From Mesostigma viride (lineage: Eukaryota; Streptophyta; Mesostigmatophyceae; Mesostigmatales; Mesostigmataceae): 64,000 nucleotides of DNA. How positions within the stretch are numbered: the first letter of the stretch is position 1; every line of letters begins with the position of its first letter. Shown in pieces: positions 45,450 to 57,400 of the stretch. Both the position numbers and the translations under genes were made by a program. The stretch covers positions 3,355,273 to 3,419,272 of the forward strand of contig RPFO01000667.1 in the NCBI GenBank assembly GCA_009746045.1, in the 5' to 3' direction. The notes below the pieces were generated by a model, which was not told where the DNA came from, made no database searches, and saw only the letters and a program-made list of their open reading frames with translations.

Positions 45450-48400
45450 GCCCGCGCCGTTGGAAAACCCTCGGTGGGTGCAATCATACCTGCAAGTCGT
45501 TGGCCACCATGCCCGCGTCCACCGCTGCCCTGGACGCGCCCACTGGAGGCAGAGGAAGCCACCAGGATGGCACGCACGCACACACGCCCATGCATGGCAC
45601 CACCGTAACAACAGCAGCAACAACCACAGCACAAGCGAACCGCAACCTTGTTAGAAAACCCCTCGCTCACACCTGCAGCCAGGAGCAGCACGACCAAGGT
45701 CTCATGGTGCTGGCAGAGGGATTATGCACAGAACGGGAAGGGACTTGCAGGCAGCAACTGCGTCAGTAGGGGTGACAGCCGGTAGAAGCACAAAACGCAA
45801 CTACAGCATGTGAAGCGCAAAGCAGGGACAGCAACACAGGAACGCAGCTGCAATGGGCAGGAATTTCGACCACCCTTCCAAGGCTTCCTCCTGCCTTGGT
45901 TGCACCACGTTCACTAGAGCGCCATCAGGACCATGGTAGCACTGATGGATCAATCATAGAACACACACTGTCATCACTGTTGGCATGACCATGATAGGTA
46001 CAGCAGGACGGTTCCATGATCTGGCCGCATACATGCACTTTATTAGCAGTACTTTTGGTACAGCAGGACAGTCCCATGATCTGGCCGCATACATGCACTT
46101 TACTAGCAGTACTTTTGGTACAGCAGGACAGTTCCATGATCTGGCCGCATACATGCACTTTAGTAGCAGTACTTTTGGTACAGCAGGGCAGTCCCATGAT
46201 CTGGCAGCATACATGCACTTTACCAGCAGTACTGTTGCCTCCCCTGCTGGCAAACATTACCGGCCTCGGCCCCCACCCCAGCAAACATTAACCGCCCCGG
46301 CCCCCAGCCGGCGACGCTTACCTGCCCCACCCCCCAGGCGGTCCGCGAGCTTCTCCAACATCTGGAAGTGTTCCGCACCCTTCATGCCCCGCCCGCCCGA
46401 GACCACCACGCGCGCGCTGCCAAGCTCAGGACGGTCGCTCGCCTTCACCTGGTCCGACACCCAACAGGCAGATGACGAGGCGCCGCCACCTGGCGCGCTG
46501 GCGTTTGTCCCCCCCCCCTGCACGGCGGCGTCCACGCTGACTTCTTCCACCGCCACCGCCACCGCCCCCGTGTCGGTCCCCGTGGGGGTGGCGGCAGCGG
46601 GGAATGCTGTGGGACGCACCGTGAGCAGGCGGGGTGATGACCCGAGCACCTGGACGGTCTCCAGTGCATTACCAGCATAAATGGGCCTGTGCCAGCGGCA
46701 AAGTGCACCGATACAGGCAATTTGGTGGTTCGTTGTCAATTCCTTGTCCGTTGCCCCAACTGGTAAGCCGAAAGCAAACCTAACAGGGACCTGCTCCGCA
46801 GAGAAGCAGCGGCACATAGGCAAGAGATTGCGTACTGTAAAGAAAGGTGCTACAGTGACCAGCTACAGAGGCCGACAAGTAGCCACGCAATGGCACCCTG
46901 TAAAGAACATCATTTCGAGCTCATACGTTCCTCACCCTGCCAGGCGGCAGCACCCACAAGGCCACAACTCCTAGCCACCATAGACAGAGCAGGGGAAGCC
47001 GATGGAAACTGGGCAGTGAGCCACCCATAACTTGAACCCACCATAAACGTCCACCATAAACTTCTGGGGGCCTCACCCAGTGCTTTTTTAGGGACCACCA
47101 CCCACCATTGTCAGTAGGGACATGATGCGCAGGCATTCCATGTGCGCACTCCCCCCCCCCTATCTCTGCCCCCTCCCTTCTCTTCCCCCCACGCACACAA
47201 CCGTAAACAAGGGACTTATCCAACCCCAACCATAACAGGGAGGCATCCACCCCCAACCACAACAGGGAGGCATCCACCCCAACCATAACAGGGAGGCATC
47301 CACCCCAACCATAACAGGGAGGCATCCACCCCAACCATAGCAGGGAGGCATCCAACCCCAACCATAACAGGGAGGCTTCCACCGCAACCATAACAGGGAG
47401 GCATCCACCCGCGCCCCACAGTCACTGAGCAGCTAACGTGCACGGCACATGCATCCATCCATCCGCAATGAGCAAACAGGCCAGCCACTTCAAGAGCTAC
47501 CATTCACGGCACATGCATGCGTCCATCCAAGCTAGCAGGCCAGCCACGCAAGGGCACTTGAAGCATGCGCGCCAGCACTCCCTGTTGTATCCACGCACTT
47601 CATTCAGGGTTTATGCTCGCGTGAAGCAGTGTACGTGTCTATCATCCAGACAGAGTACGGTCACCTATAAGCACACATGCAGGCACCACACGTTGTAGCC
47701 ACCCACCGTACGGTCACGATAACCACACATCACTCAACCATAGTTATCACAAGCCACCCACCGTACGGTCACGATAACCACGCATCACTCAACCATAGTT
47801 ATCACAAGCCACCCACCGTACGGTCACGATAACCACGCATCACTCTACCATAGTTATCACAAGCCACCCACCGTACGGTCACGATAACCACGCATCACTC
47901 AACCATAGTTATCACAAGCCACCCACCGTACGGTCACGATAACCACGCATCACTCAACCATAGTTATCACAAGCCACCCACCGTACGGTCACGATAACCA
48001 CGCATCACTCAACCATAGTTATCATAAGCCACCCACCGTACGGTCACGATAACCACGCATCACTCAACCATAGTTATCACAAGCCACCCACCGTACGGTC
48101 ACGATAACCACGCATCACTCAACCATAGTTATCACAAGCCACCCACCGTACGGTCACGATAACCACGCATCACTCTACCATAGTTATCACAAGCCACCCA
48201 CCGTACGGTCACGATAACCACGCATCACTCAACCATAGTTATCACAAGCCACCCACCGTACGGTCACGATAACCACGCATCACTCAACCATAGTTATCAC
48301 AAGCCACCCACCGTACGGTCACGATAACCACGCATCACTCAACCATAGTTATCACAAGCCACCCACCGTACGGTCACGATAACCACACATCACTCAACCA

Positions 48401-51001
48401 TAGTTATCACAAGCCACCCACCGTACGGTCACGATAACCACGCATCACTCAACCATAGTTATCACAAGCCACCCACCGTACGGTCACGATAACCACGCAT
48501 CACTCTACCATAGTTATCACAAGCCACCCACCGTACGGTCACGATAACCACGCATCACTCTACCATAGTTATCACAAGCCACCCACCGTACGGTCACGAT
48601 AACCACGCATCACTCAACCATAGTTATCACAAGCCACCCACCGTACGGTCACGATAACCACGCATCACTCTACCATAGTTATCACAAGCCACCCACCGTA
48701 CGGTCACGATAACCACGCATCACTCTACCATAGTTATCACAAGCCACCCACCGTACGGTCACGATAACCACGCATCACTCAACCATAGTTATCACAAGCC
48801 ACCCACCGTACGGTCACGATAACCACGCATCACTCAACCATAGTTATCACAAGCCACCCACCGTACGGTCACGATAACCACGCATCACTCTACCATAGTT
48901 ATCATAAGCCACCCACCGTACGGTCACGATAACCACGCATCACTCAACCATAGTTATCACAAGCCACCCACCGTACAAACGTCCGGTCGTCCACTATGCG
49001 CATGACGTCCGTCACGGGCGAGGCGCCCAACAGCGCAGCGACACGTGGCAGCACGTTCTTGCCGAAGGAGCTCGAGGGGGCCAGTATGTGGCCGTAGGGT
49101 GACTGGGCGTGCAGCGACGCGACCAGGTCCGCCAGGGGCTCCGCGAGGCCGTGGGACAGCTTGGTGTCGTCTGCCAGCAAGATCTGGGACAGGTGCGGGT
49201 GCCAGGATCAATCATAGTTAAAAATGTTTTTTTAGTGGGCAATGATGCACAAGCTGGGTGGCGGCTGCCACCAGGATCTGGTATGGTACGTGCGCAAGAG
49301 CTAACATATTTGGAACAGAAAACATTTTCTTAACCAAAGTGCCAGGATTAATCTAGTCAAAAGAACCATTGCCAAGTCGTGCGCCAGGATATCGTAAATG
49401 GGAGACAACAACGGGGCCATTAACATGACCGACACATCATCAGAGTTTTGGGCAACAGGCACTAGGATTTCCCCCCACCAAAAAAAGGCTCCAACCACGG
49501 AGCAGATCGAGCGAGTGACTATTATATAGTAGTACCGGTATTATATAGTAGTATCTGTATTATACATTAGTATCTGTATTACTTTAGTAGTATCATGTAT
49601 CTGTATTACTACAGTAGTATCTGTATTACTTTAGTAGTATCTGTATTACTTTAGTAGTATCTGTAATACTATAAAGATGGCATAGGACAGAGAGGCCGTG
49701 CACCAAGGTATTAAGGTCTCAAGGTATCAATAAATCCCTCCAGATCCCCCCCTCAAGCTTCCAATCGTGGGCATGGCCACGCACAAGCCGAACCCCATGG
49801 CAACCGAGCACCACAAGGCCGCGCAAACATTTTGCAAATCTATTATTCAAGGATCCCACACAAAGTGGCTGCGCGAGAGTAACAAGTGCCCATGAAATCG
49901 CTGTCGGCAAACGTTAGCTCACTTAGCTGCGGCAGCGCACGCAGTGTGAGGGCCCATACCCATGAGACAAACCGCGCAGGCCAGAAATCTGGCCCATACG
50001 CCCATATGCCCACATGCCAACAATTAGTGAGGAAAGATATTCACTTGGATCCTCACAAACTGATCAGGAGCCTCATTACTAAGCAAGTCACAGGGAGTCA
50101 GATAAGATGCCATGCGCTGTTGTGCTACCGCCTGGCTGCCGCCACGCCCCTGCGCCTCTAAAAGCTAACACAGCCCTCGTAGGTGGAGGTAAGGTGGCCA
50201 CAGCAAGTGTCTGGAAGACAGCACTTCCACTTCCACTGCAACACATGCTATGCTCACATTATACTTGCGCTCCCTTGTTCCCTGCGCTCACATGCTCTCA
50301 CGCATGATCTGCGCTCCCATGTTGCCTGCGGTCGGGCATCCATCTGGCTTGGCGTTATGGACCCAGGGTTGCGCTCAAGGTCGGGAGCCCTCGGGCTAAA
50401 AGTAGTCGCGCGAGATGGAGCCGATTACCTTGGTTACACCTTACATACCTTGGTTACACCTGGGACGCCTTGGAGCGACACGGCGGCCCGCCGCAAGCTG
50501 TCGCCGGCCCCCGCGAGCAGCACGGTGATGCCGTCGGCCTTCAGCTGCGACGCGGCGGAGAGCGTGTTGCGGGTGCATGGCTGGAGACCGAGCGGGCCAT
50601 GCTCCGCCATCACAAGCGTAGACGCCTGCGAATAATTACCGGCAAGAGGCGATAAACGTGATGAATGAAAATTGTGTGAGACAAAAAGCTGTCGCGCGTC
50701 ATGGCGTGTACGCCAGACTAACAGCACGCCCTCCACCGTGATAAGGAGGACAATTGTGGTCAATCTCGAAAAATCTCGAGGGTTGAAGGTACGTAAGCCC
50801 AATCGGGAGCATATGGCGCAGTAAAGATGGGGCATGCAAGATTGTAGATGGCCCTCGGCACCAGCTTCCCTGATACGTTGCGTAAACCACACAAACCCGT
50901 AAGTTGTACAGCACACTCACGGAGCAAATTATTAGGAAACTTACCCATCTCACGAAAGCATGCCTGAGCCGGAAACCTCGGCGAAGCGAAGGACTAGCCA
51001 T
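44514..51001 (-). CDS. ETFA: Electron transfer flavoprotein alpha subunit, mitochondrial
   Basis: Predicted 363-aa protein from 6 exons on the minus strand: 50945-51001, 50449-50625, 48972-49183, 46322-46686, 45490-45542, 44514-44741; phases agree throughout. With ETF beta it carries electrons from matrix dehydrogenases to ETF-ubiquinone oxidoreductase, using FAD. Exon 1 encodes [19 protein letters not shown], an Arg-rich mitochondrial presequence without acidic residues. The N-terminal domain starts STLVMAEHG and contains [20 protein letters not shown]; the FAD domain has [51 protein letters not shown] and [20 protein letters not shown]. Usual length is about 330 aa; the excess is an Ala/Gly/Ser-rich insert (about residues 170-215). 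The start ATG gives the only transit peptide in frame. Three of its five donors are tandemly duplicated. Confidence 0.95.
45417..45447. repeat. (CA)n dinucleotide repeat
   Basis: About 15 CA repeats in the ETFA intron before the last exon. Confidence 0.9.
45997..46236. repeat. 60-bp tandem repeat, 4 copies
   Basis: Four units of exactly 60 bp containing GGTACAGCAGGACAGTTCCA and CTGGCCGCATACATGCACTT, in the ETFA intron after exon 46322-46686. Not visibly related to the exon junction. Confidence 0.95.
46237..46321 (-). repeat. ~30-bp tandem repeat copying the ETFA exon 4 end and donor
   Basis: Exon 4 ends CTGGGGGGTGGGGCAG followed by GTAAGCGT. Further along the intron come CTGGGGGCCGGGGCG followed by GTTAATG (junction at 46293) and CTGGGGTGGGGGCCGAGGCC with G|GTAATG (junction at 46261). 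Offsets are 29 and 32 bp, and each copy keeps a GT. Confidence 0.75.
47221..47410. repeat. 27-bp minisatellite, about 7 copies
   Basis: Units such as CAACCATAACAGGGAGGCAT followed by CCACCCC in the ETFA intron between exons 46322-46686 and 48972-49183. Confidence 0.93.
47698..48971 (-). repeat. 55-bp satellite, about 23 copies, each with a copy of the ETFA exon 3 donor
   Basis: Exon 3 ends TTTGTACG followed by GTGGGTGGCTTGTGATAACT. The array starts exactly at this junction and runs 1.27 kb into the intron. Each 55-bp unit contains GTACG followed by GTGGGTGGCTTG, so the last five exon bases and the donor are repeated about 23 times. Units differ mainly at single positions (CTCAACC or CTCTACC; CACGCAT or CACACAT). 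Confidence 0.95.
49184..50428. repeat. ETFA intron 2 with AT-rich ~20-bp repeats
   Basis: 49520-49676 holds repeats of TCTGTATTACTTTAGTAGTA and variants. The rest of the intron between exons 48972-49183 and 50449-50625 shows no gene. Confidence 0.8.
50429..50448 (-). repeat. 20-bp duplication of the ETFA exon 2 end and donor
   Basis: The exon end GGTGTAACCAAG followed by GTATGTAA is immediately followed by a second GGTGTAACCAAG and GTAATC. Both junctions (50449 and 50429) offer a good donor. Using the second would add 20 bases and shift the frame, so the first is taken as real. Confidence 0.85.
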
Positions 51002-51687
51002 GACGTCGTTGCTCGGTTGCTGCCGACAAGCTACTTGCAACGCATTGGACACGGAGACATGCGAGGTTTGGCTAGCTGGAGGGGTGCAATTCACTACACC
51101 GCTAACAAGCACTTCTCACAGATTTGTATCTCTCCACTTAAGAAATAAAATCATGTGTATGCAGCAAGGAAATCGGGCCGAAACAGTTGCACCTTCTCAG
51201 CTGGCTCACCTTGACTGATAGAGCCCAGGATGCCAAGATTTATTATCTGCTGGCCAGGCAAGCGAGGCTGACGTGTTTTTCCGCGAGACTCTATTCACTA
51301 TTGCCAGCATCCTCGTAAACGCATATTACTTGCATTTGCCACGTGGAGACCAGACACGGTAGACCTGACGGCTGACGGTCGACTGTCGAGAGAATTAGCC
51401 GGAGTTGAGAATGCTTGGCTGGCCGCCCTTGATCGGCGCTCCTGTGCCAACCACGTGTAACGTTCTGCTGACCTGGGGCTTCGACATGGTGGTTCGCGAA
51501 ACAAAATGGAAGCATGTCACCTTCAAAGGGGAAAATGGCGTGTAAATAAGTTGAAGGGCATCATTCTGCTTTTCGGGTTGTCCCTTGGCTACTGAAGACG
51601 CATTTCTGCAGGAATATGGTCAGAAGAACCCCTTTAGTCTGCCTTGTAGAAATCTAAAAAATGTAACTTTTTTTATCTGCTGGAAAA
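51002..51687. promoter_or_regulatory. Divergent promoter region between ETFA and the BT1 transporter
   Basis: The ETFA start ATG (51001, minus) and the BT1 start ATG (51688, plus) are 686 bp apart and head to head, so both 5' UTRs and promoters must lie here. No specific element could be identified. Short open frames in this stretch resemble no protein. Confidence 0.6.
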
Positions 51688-54358
51688 ATGTCGCTCTTAA
51701 CCTCCTGGCAACACCTCCTGCGCGAGGTCGGATGGCCATTTGTGTCTGTGGTCATATCGGTATACTGGCTTCAGGTATTAAAGATCCTAGGTGAAGTTTT
51801 GTTTTCCTTTTTTGCTAGTATACGCAAAGTTCTAGCGTGTAATCATGACGATACCGATGTTTTCAGGAGCGTTTCCAATGAGGCCTTACGTCGCTTTCTT
51901 TCTTTTCTTGAAGTTGCCTTCCTTTACAATATTCTTACCAGAAATAGGTTATTACGATGCATTCCCTGTAAGACCACTTAAAACCGAGAGCATATTGTGC
52001 ATTATACTCACCGCTGAAAGAGGGTGCGAGACATCACACAACTTCTTTGGTTGCCGGTGACTAAAGACCCTGTCGCCCTTTTAGCACCATATGTTGAAAT
52101 TTTAGAATAGTGCCTGTCTATAGGAACCAGTAAACTCACGTGCTGTCTACCTGGTCATCGACCTTTCCCTGACCTGTGCTCTTGGTCGAACTTACTCGAC
52201 CTTTACAATCGTCAATATACCCGCAGGGATTCCGTCAGTTTGCGTGGTTCGGCGTCACGTTTCTTCTAAAGGATGAGCTTCTCGTCTCCCCGGCACAGCT
52301 CAGCATGCTGTGGTCTACCGCCTACCTACCTTGGAGCATCAAACCCGTATATGGGTAGGGTTTTAGATGGAGGTCAAAACCCTTATCATTAGCCTATAGC
52401 ATGCGTGGGGCTCTGCGATGGCAAATAGGGTTTCGGAATGGCCGTATACAGCCATCCCCGCGTTAAGTTACGATTCTTAGGGTTACGGCCCCGCGTTAAG
52501 TTACGACGCCCAGATCATTGGAGCGTGTACCTGACAGCCCACCTTACGCAAAAATATCTGGCCGGGAAAATGGACTTTGGGCTATTCGATGCTGCAGTTG
52601 GATCAGGATTGACGAGAGCTGTCGATTGCCTTATGGAAGTCCGTCAAAAGAGGAGGGGGTGGGCTGCTAGCCTAATTCTACCGCTAAGGTTACATCCCCG
52701 CGTTAAGTTACGACGCCGAGAATTTCGCGGCGATCGTAACTTAACGCGGCGATGACTGTACCTTCACCTGCTTAGCATGGCATGTGCGCTTTGGGCAGCC
52801 GCAGCGGAATGCATTTTTAAAAGTATTATTGTGCTCCTGTTTTAAAGGTGTGTCAGGGGGCTTATTTGTATCATTGTGCTCCTGTTTGAAGGTGTGTCTG
52901 GGGGCTTATTTGTATCATTGTGCTCCTGTTTTAAAGGTTTGTCAGGGGGCTTATTTGGGGCTGCGCAGGACCCTGTGTTCATTGTCTGCTTGGTTGGGCG
53001 GTACAGGGGGCTTTCCACCCGTGCGTTCATACATGCCTTTGCAAGGCAGGAAACAAGCTTCTTGTGAGCTATGGGGAGGTGCATTGGTGCTGCTCCTTGG
53101 AAATGCTCTATCCCGTAGGGAAGAGAGCCAGCTGGCTGGCTTGCATATGCCCCGCTTATTGCCACCGAAAACAAGCATGTCCTATGGCAAAGTGTTAGAA
53201 TTTGTCAGACATGCATAGTTGTGACGTATGCAAGAAACCACTTGGTCTCACCTACGTTAGTCACCGCCCATGCCCTCACCTGCTCACCCATGTGGCCCCC
53301 CCCACTCCTCCCTGCCACCTGACATCCCTGCCCGGTCGCCCGCATCGCGCCACCTGGCAGCATCCTGTCGGACTGCCTGCCAATCGCTGGCTCCCGCCGC
53401 GTGTCCTACATCGCGCTGTCCTGCCTCCTCACGGGCGCAGCGTGGGCCGTCCTCACGCTGCCACCTGTCACCGCGTCGGCGGCCCGCCTGCTCCCGTTGC
53501 TGGTCCTGACAAACATTGGTGCCGCCATGAGCGACGTGGTGGTGGACGCCATGGTCGCGCAACAGACAAGGAGTGAGGCCATTCAGTTTGCGGGCGACCT
53601 GCAGGTGCGTGGCGGTCCTTGGTCATTTGCAGGAGACCCGCATTTTCGGTGCATCTGCGCGTGTGCATTAAGTCTTCCTTGTACTTTGGCAGCTTGTGGG
53701 CAACCTGCAGCAGGGTGAACCACATTTGGGTCACTTTTGTCTCATAGATGCAGGGAATCCCAGGAGTTTTCGGCCAGTTTGTTTGAGGGCGTTTCTTGCT
53801 TCCTGTGCAGCTGGATGGGTCGGCAAGGTGCCTGGATTCACCCCATGTGCTGACCTTATCGTCCCGTTTGGTCTCGCCCTACGCCCTTTGTCACGTGCTG
53901 CCGGCATGTTGCTGGATACTCCACCTAGCAAAGGCTTTCTGGGCCCTTCTCTTCCCTGCCCCTCCTCCTTTTGCTGTTCCCTGTCCCTCGCCTGTTTGCT
54001 TGTCCGCGTCCGCCATCTTTCTGCTTTTCCCTGCCACATGGCCTGCTTCTTGCTCAATATGCAGCAAGTTCTCCTGCCGCTTCCCTCACCCTGCTCTTTG
54101 GTCTCCCCACTCCGTGCTTCTCGTTTGCTGCTGCCACACCCACCCACCCAATTCTATGCTGCATATATATTCTACGACATATGTGCGTGTGTGTGTCTCC
54201 CATCCCGAGCTAGCTGTACATGCTAATGTGGAATGCCCGTTCTCCATTCCCATGTTCCCTCCCCTGCCTGTACCTCACAATCCCCAACCCTCAAATGGCC
54301 CCTCTGCCCTACCCCCCCACGCACGCACACACACACACACACACACGCACACACACAC

Positions 54359-54432
<74 letters not shown>

Positions 54433-57400
54433 CCCTCCCCCAACACATATGCCACCAGGCCCTATCCTGGATGTCCATGAGCATGGGCGGCCTCGTCGGC
54501 AGCGCCCTCTCCGGTGTGGTGCTCAACGCGTTTGGCCCCCGCACCTCCTTCCTCGTCATGGCCCTCCTCAACTTCGCCACGCTGATACCCTGCGCGGCGC
54601 TGCCCTGGGACTTTGGGAGTGCGGCCTCACAGCAAGCCGCGGCGCGCCAGGCTGACGACCAACGCAGCGGCGAGCTGATGGAGGAAGGGACGCAGAGGAA
54701 AGGGAGGAGGAGTGTAAACGGGGAGATGCAGGGTGCGGGTGGCCGTGTCAATGGTGCGGCCGCGAGTTCAAGCCATCATGCTGAAAAGAGCAACGTGGTG
54801 GTGATTGAGAAGTCCCCTGGCTTGGAACCTCCCAGGAGCAGCCTTCCCAACGCTGCGGCGAAGGACACAGACTGGCACAAAGGAGACACGGCAGGCGGGC
54901 CCAGGCGGCGGCAGCCAGGGGAGGACGGCGCCTGGCAGGGTGCAGACAGCGGCGGCAGCGCATCAGGGAGGGAGGCAGCTGGAACGTCGGTATCACGGCC
55001 CAGCAGTAGCAGCGGCCAGCATCATGAGGTGCCGGCCACGCTGGTGGGCGCGTTTGTGCTGCACGGGAGGCTCGTGTGGGGGGCGCTACGAAACAAAATG
55101 ATCCTGCGGTAAGGATGCGGTAGGACATGGTAAAACTCTGTAGGACACTGTAGGACACTGTAGGACACTGTAGGACACTGTAGGACACGGTAGGATCATT
55201 CTGTTCATGGTGGGGGCTCCTATTAATGTCTCAGGTTTTGACGGGGGGAGCTGATTTTGTGATAGGGATGCTGCTGTCAATCTTTATTGAACACGCACAC
55301 CTTGGAAGTTTGTATAGGATGACGGGCTATGGGCACTGTCGAGCCTGGTCCACACGGGCAAAATTCAGGTCTGGTTGGGAAAATTTCCCCGCGCCGATGG
55401 AGGTTACAAATAGAATCCAGTACCTGATACCCCCCTGTTTCCGCGCCAGTCTGTTTCCCACCGGGGATTTCCGCATTCCTGCGGGAAAAATATTGTCCAG
55501 TAGAGGCCCTACCAGTCAAATTTTCTCCTGCAGGAATGCGGTAGGAACAACCCAGGTAGGAAAGAAAGGTTTGACTGGGCTTGGAAGGTGACTTCCGGCG
55601 CTTCCCCCCCTGATGGAGTCTGTAACCGTGCGCTGATCCGTGCCGAGAGGTTGTCGCGCGTCCGGGTTGGTTCCTGAATTTCGCCTGTGTGGACCAGGCC
55701 TTAATTGTTACTTCCACTGTTGCCCTGTCATCGTTGAGAAACTCTGTGCCATGGAATGTTTCATTTAGGTTTTTCTTCCTTATGCTGTTTGAGAATTCTC
55801 GCTCCCACCCATCCACCTTCCAACCATCCCACTGTATTCTCGCTCCCACCCATCCACCTTCCAACCATCCCACTGTATTCTCGCTCCCACCCATCCACCT
55901 TCCAACCATCCCACTGTATTCTCGCTCCCACCCATCCACCTTCCAACCATCCCACTGTATTCTCGCTCCCACCCATCCACCTTCCAACCATCCCACTGTA
56001 TTCTCGCTCCCACCCATCCACCTTCCAACCATCCCACTGTATTCTCGCTCCCACCCATCCACCTTCCAACCATCCCACTGTATTCTCGCTCCCACCCATC
56101 CACCTTCCAACCATCCCACTGTAGTCTCGCTCCCACCCATCCACCTTCCAACCATCCCACTGTATTCTCGCTCCCACCCATCCACCTTCCAACCATCCCA
56201 CTGTATTCTCGCTCCCACCCATCAACCTTCCAACCATCCCACTGTAGTCTCGCTCCCACCCATCCACCTTCCAACCATCCCACTGTATTCTCGCTCCCAC
56301 CCATCCACCTTCCAACCATCCCACTGTAGTCTCGCTCCCACCCATCCACCTTCCAACCATCCCACTGTATTCTCGCTCCCACCCATCCACCTTCCAACCA
56401 TCCCACTGTATTCTCGCTCCCACCCATCCACCTTCCAACCATCCCACTGTATTCTCGCTCCCACCCATCCACCTTCCAACCATCCCACTGTATTCTCGCT
56501 CCCACCCATCCACCTTCCAACCATCCCACTGTATTCTCGCTCCCACCCATCCACCTTCCAACCATCCCACTGTATTCTCGCTCCCACCCATCCACCTTCC
56601 AACCATCCCACTGTATTCTCGCTCCCACCCATCAACCTTCCAACCATCCCACTGTATTCTCGCTCCCACCCATCCACCTTCCAACCATCCCACTGTATTC
56701 TCGCTCCCACCCATCCACCTTCCAACCATCCCACTGTATTCTCGCTCCCACCCATCCACCTTCCAACCATCCCACTGTATTCTCGCTCCCACCCATCCAC
56801 CTTCCAACCATCCCACTGTATTCTCGCTCCCACCCATCCACCTTCCAACCATCCCACTGTATTCTCGCTCCCACCCATCCACCTTCCAACCATCCCACTG
56901 TATTCTCGCTCCCACCCATCCACCTTCCAACCATCCCACTGTATTCTCGCTCCCACCCATCCACCTTCCAACCATCCCACTGTAGTCTCGCTCCCACCCA
57001 TCCACCTTCCAACCATCCCACTGTATTCTCGCTCCCACCCATCCACCTTCCAACCATCCCACTGTATTCTCGCTCCCACCCATCAACCTTCCAACCATCC
57101 CACTGTAGTCTCGCTCCCACCCATCCACCTTCCAACCATCCCACTGTATTCTCGCTCCCACCCATCCACCTTCCAACCATCCCACTGTAGTCTCGCTCCC
57201 ACCCATCCACCTTCCAACCATCCCACTGTATTCTCGCTCCCACCCATCCACCTTCCAACCATCCCACTGTAGTCTCGCTCCCACCCATCCACCTTCCAAC
57301 CATCCCACTGTATTCTCGCTCCCACCCATCCACCTTCCAACCATCCCACTGTAGTCTCGCTCCCACCCATCCACCTTCCAACCATCCCACTGTATTCTCG

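Noticed and set aside
47698-48975. CRISPR-like appearance of the 55-bp array (also 23741-24085)
   Set aside because: Units are contiguous without unique spacers, in a eukaryotic intron.
51291-51515. Minus-strand frame as ETFA first exon
   Set aside because: The [19 protein letters not shown] exon at 50945-51001 has a perfect GTAAGT donor in the right phase and a better presequence.
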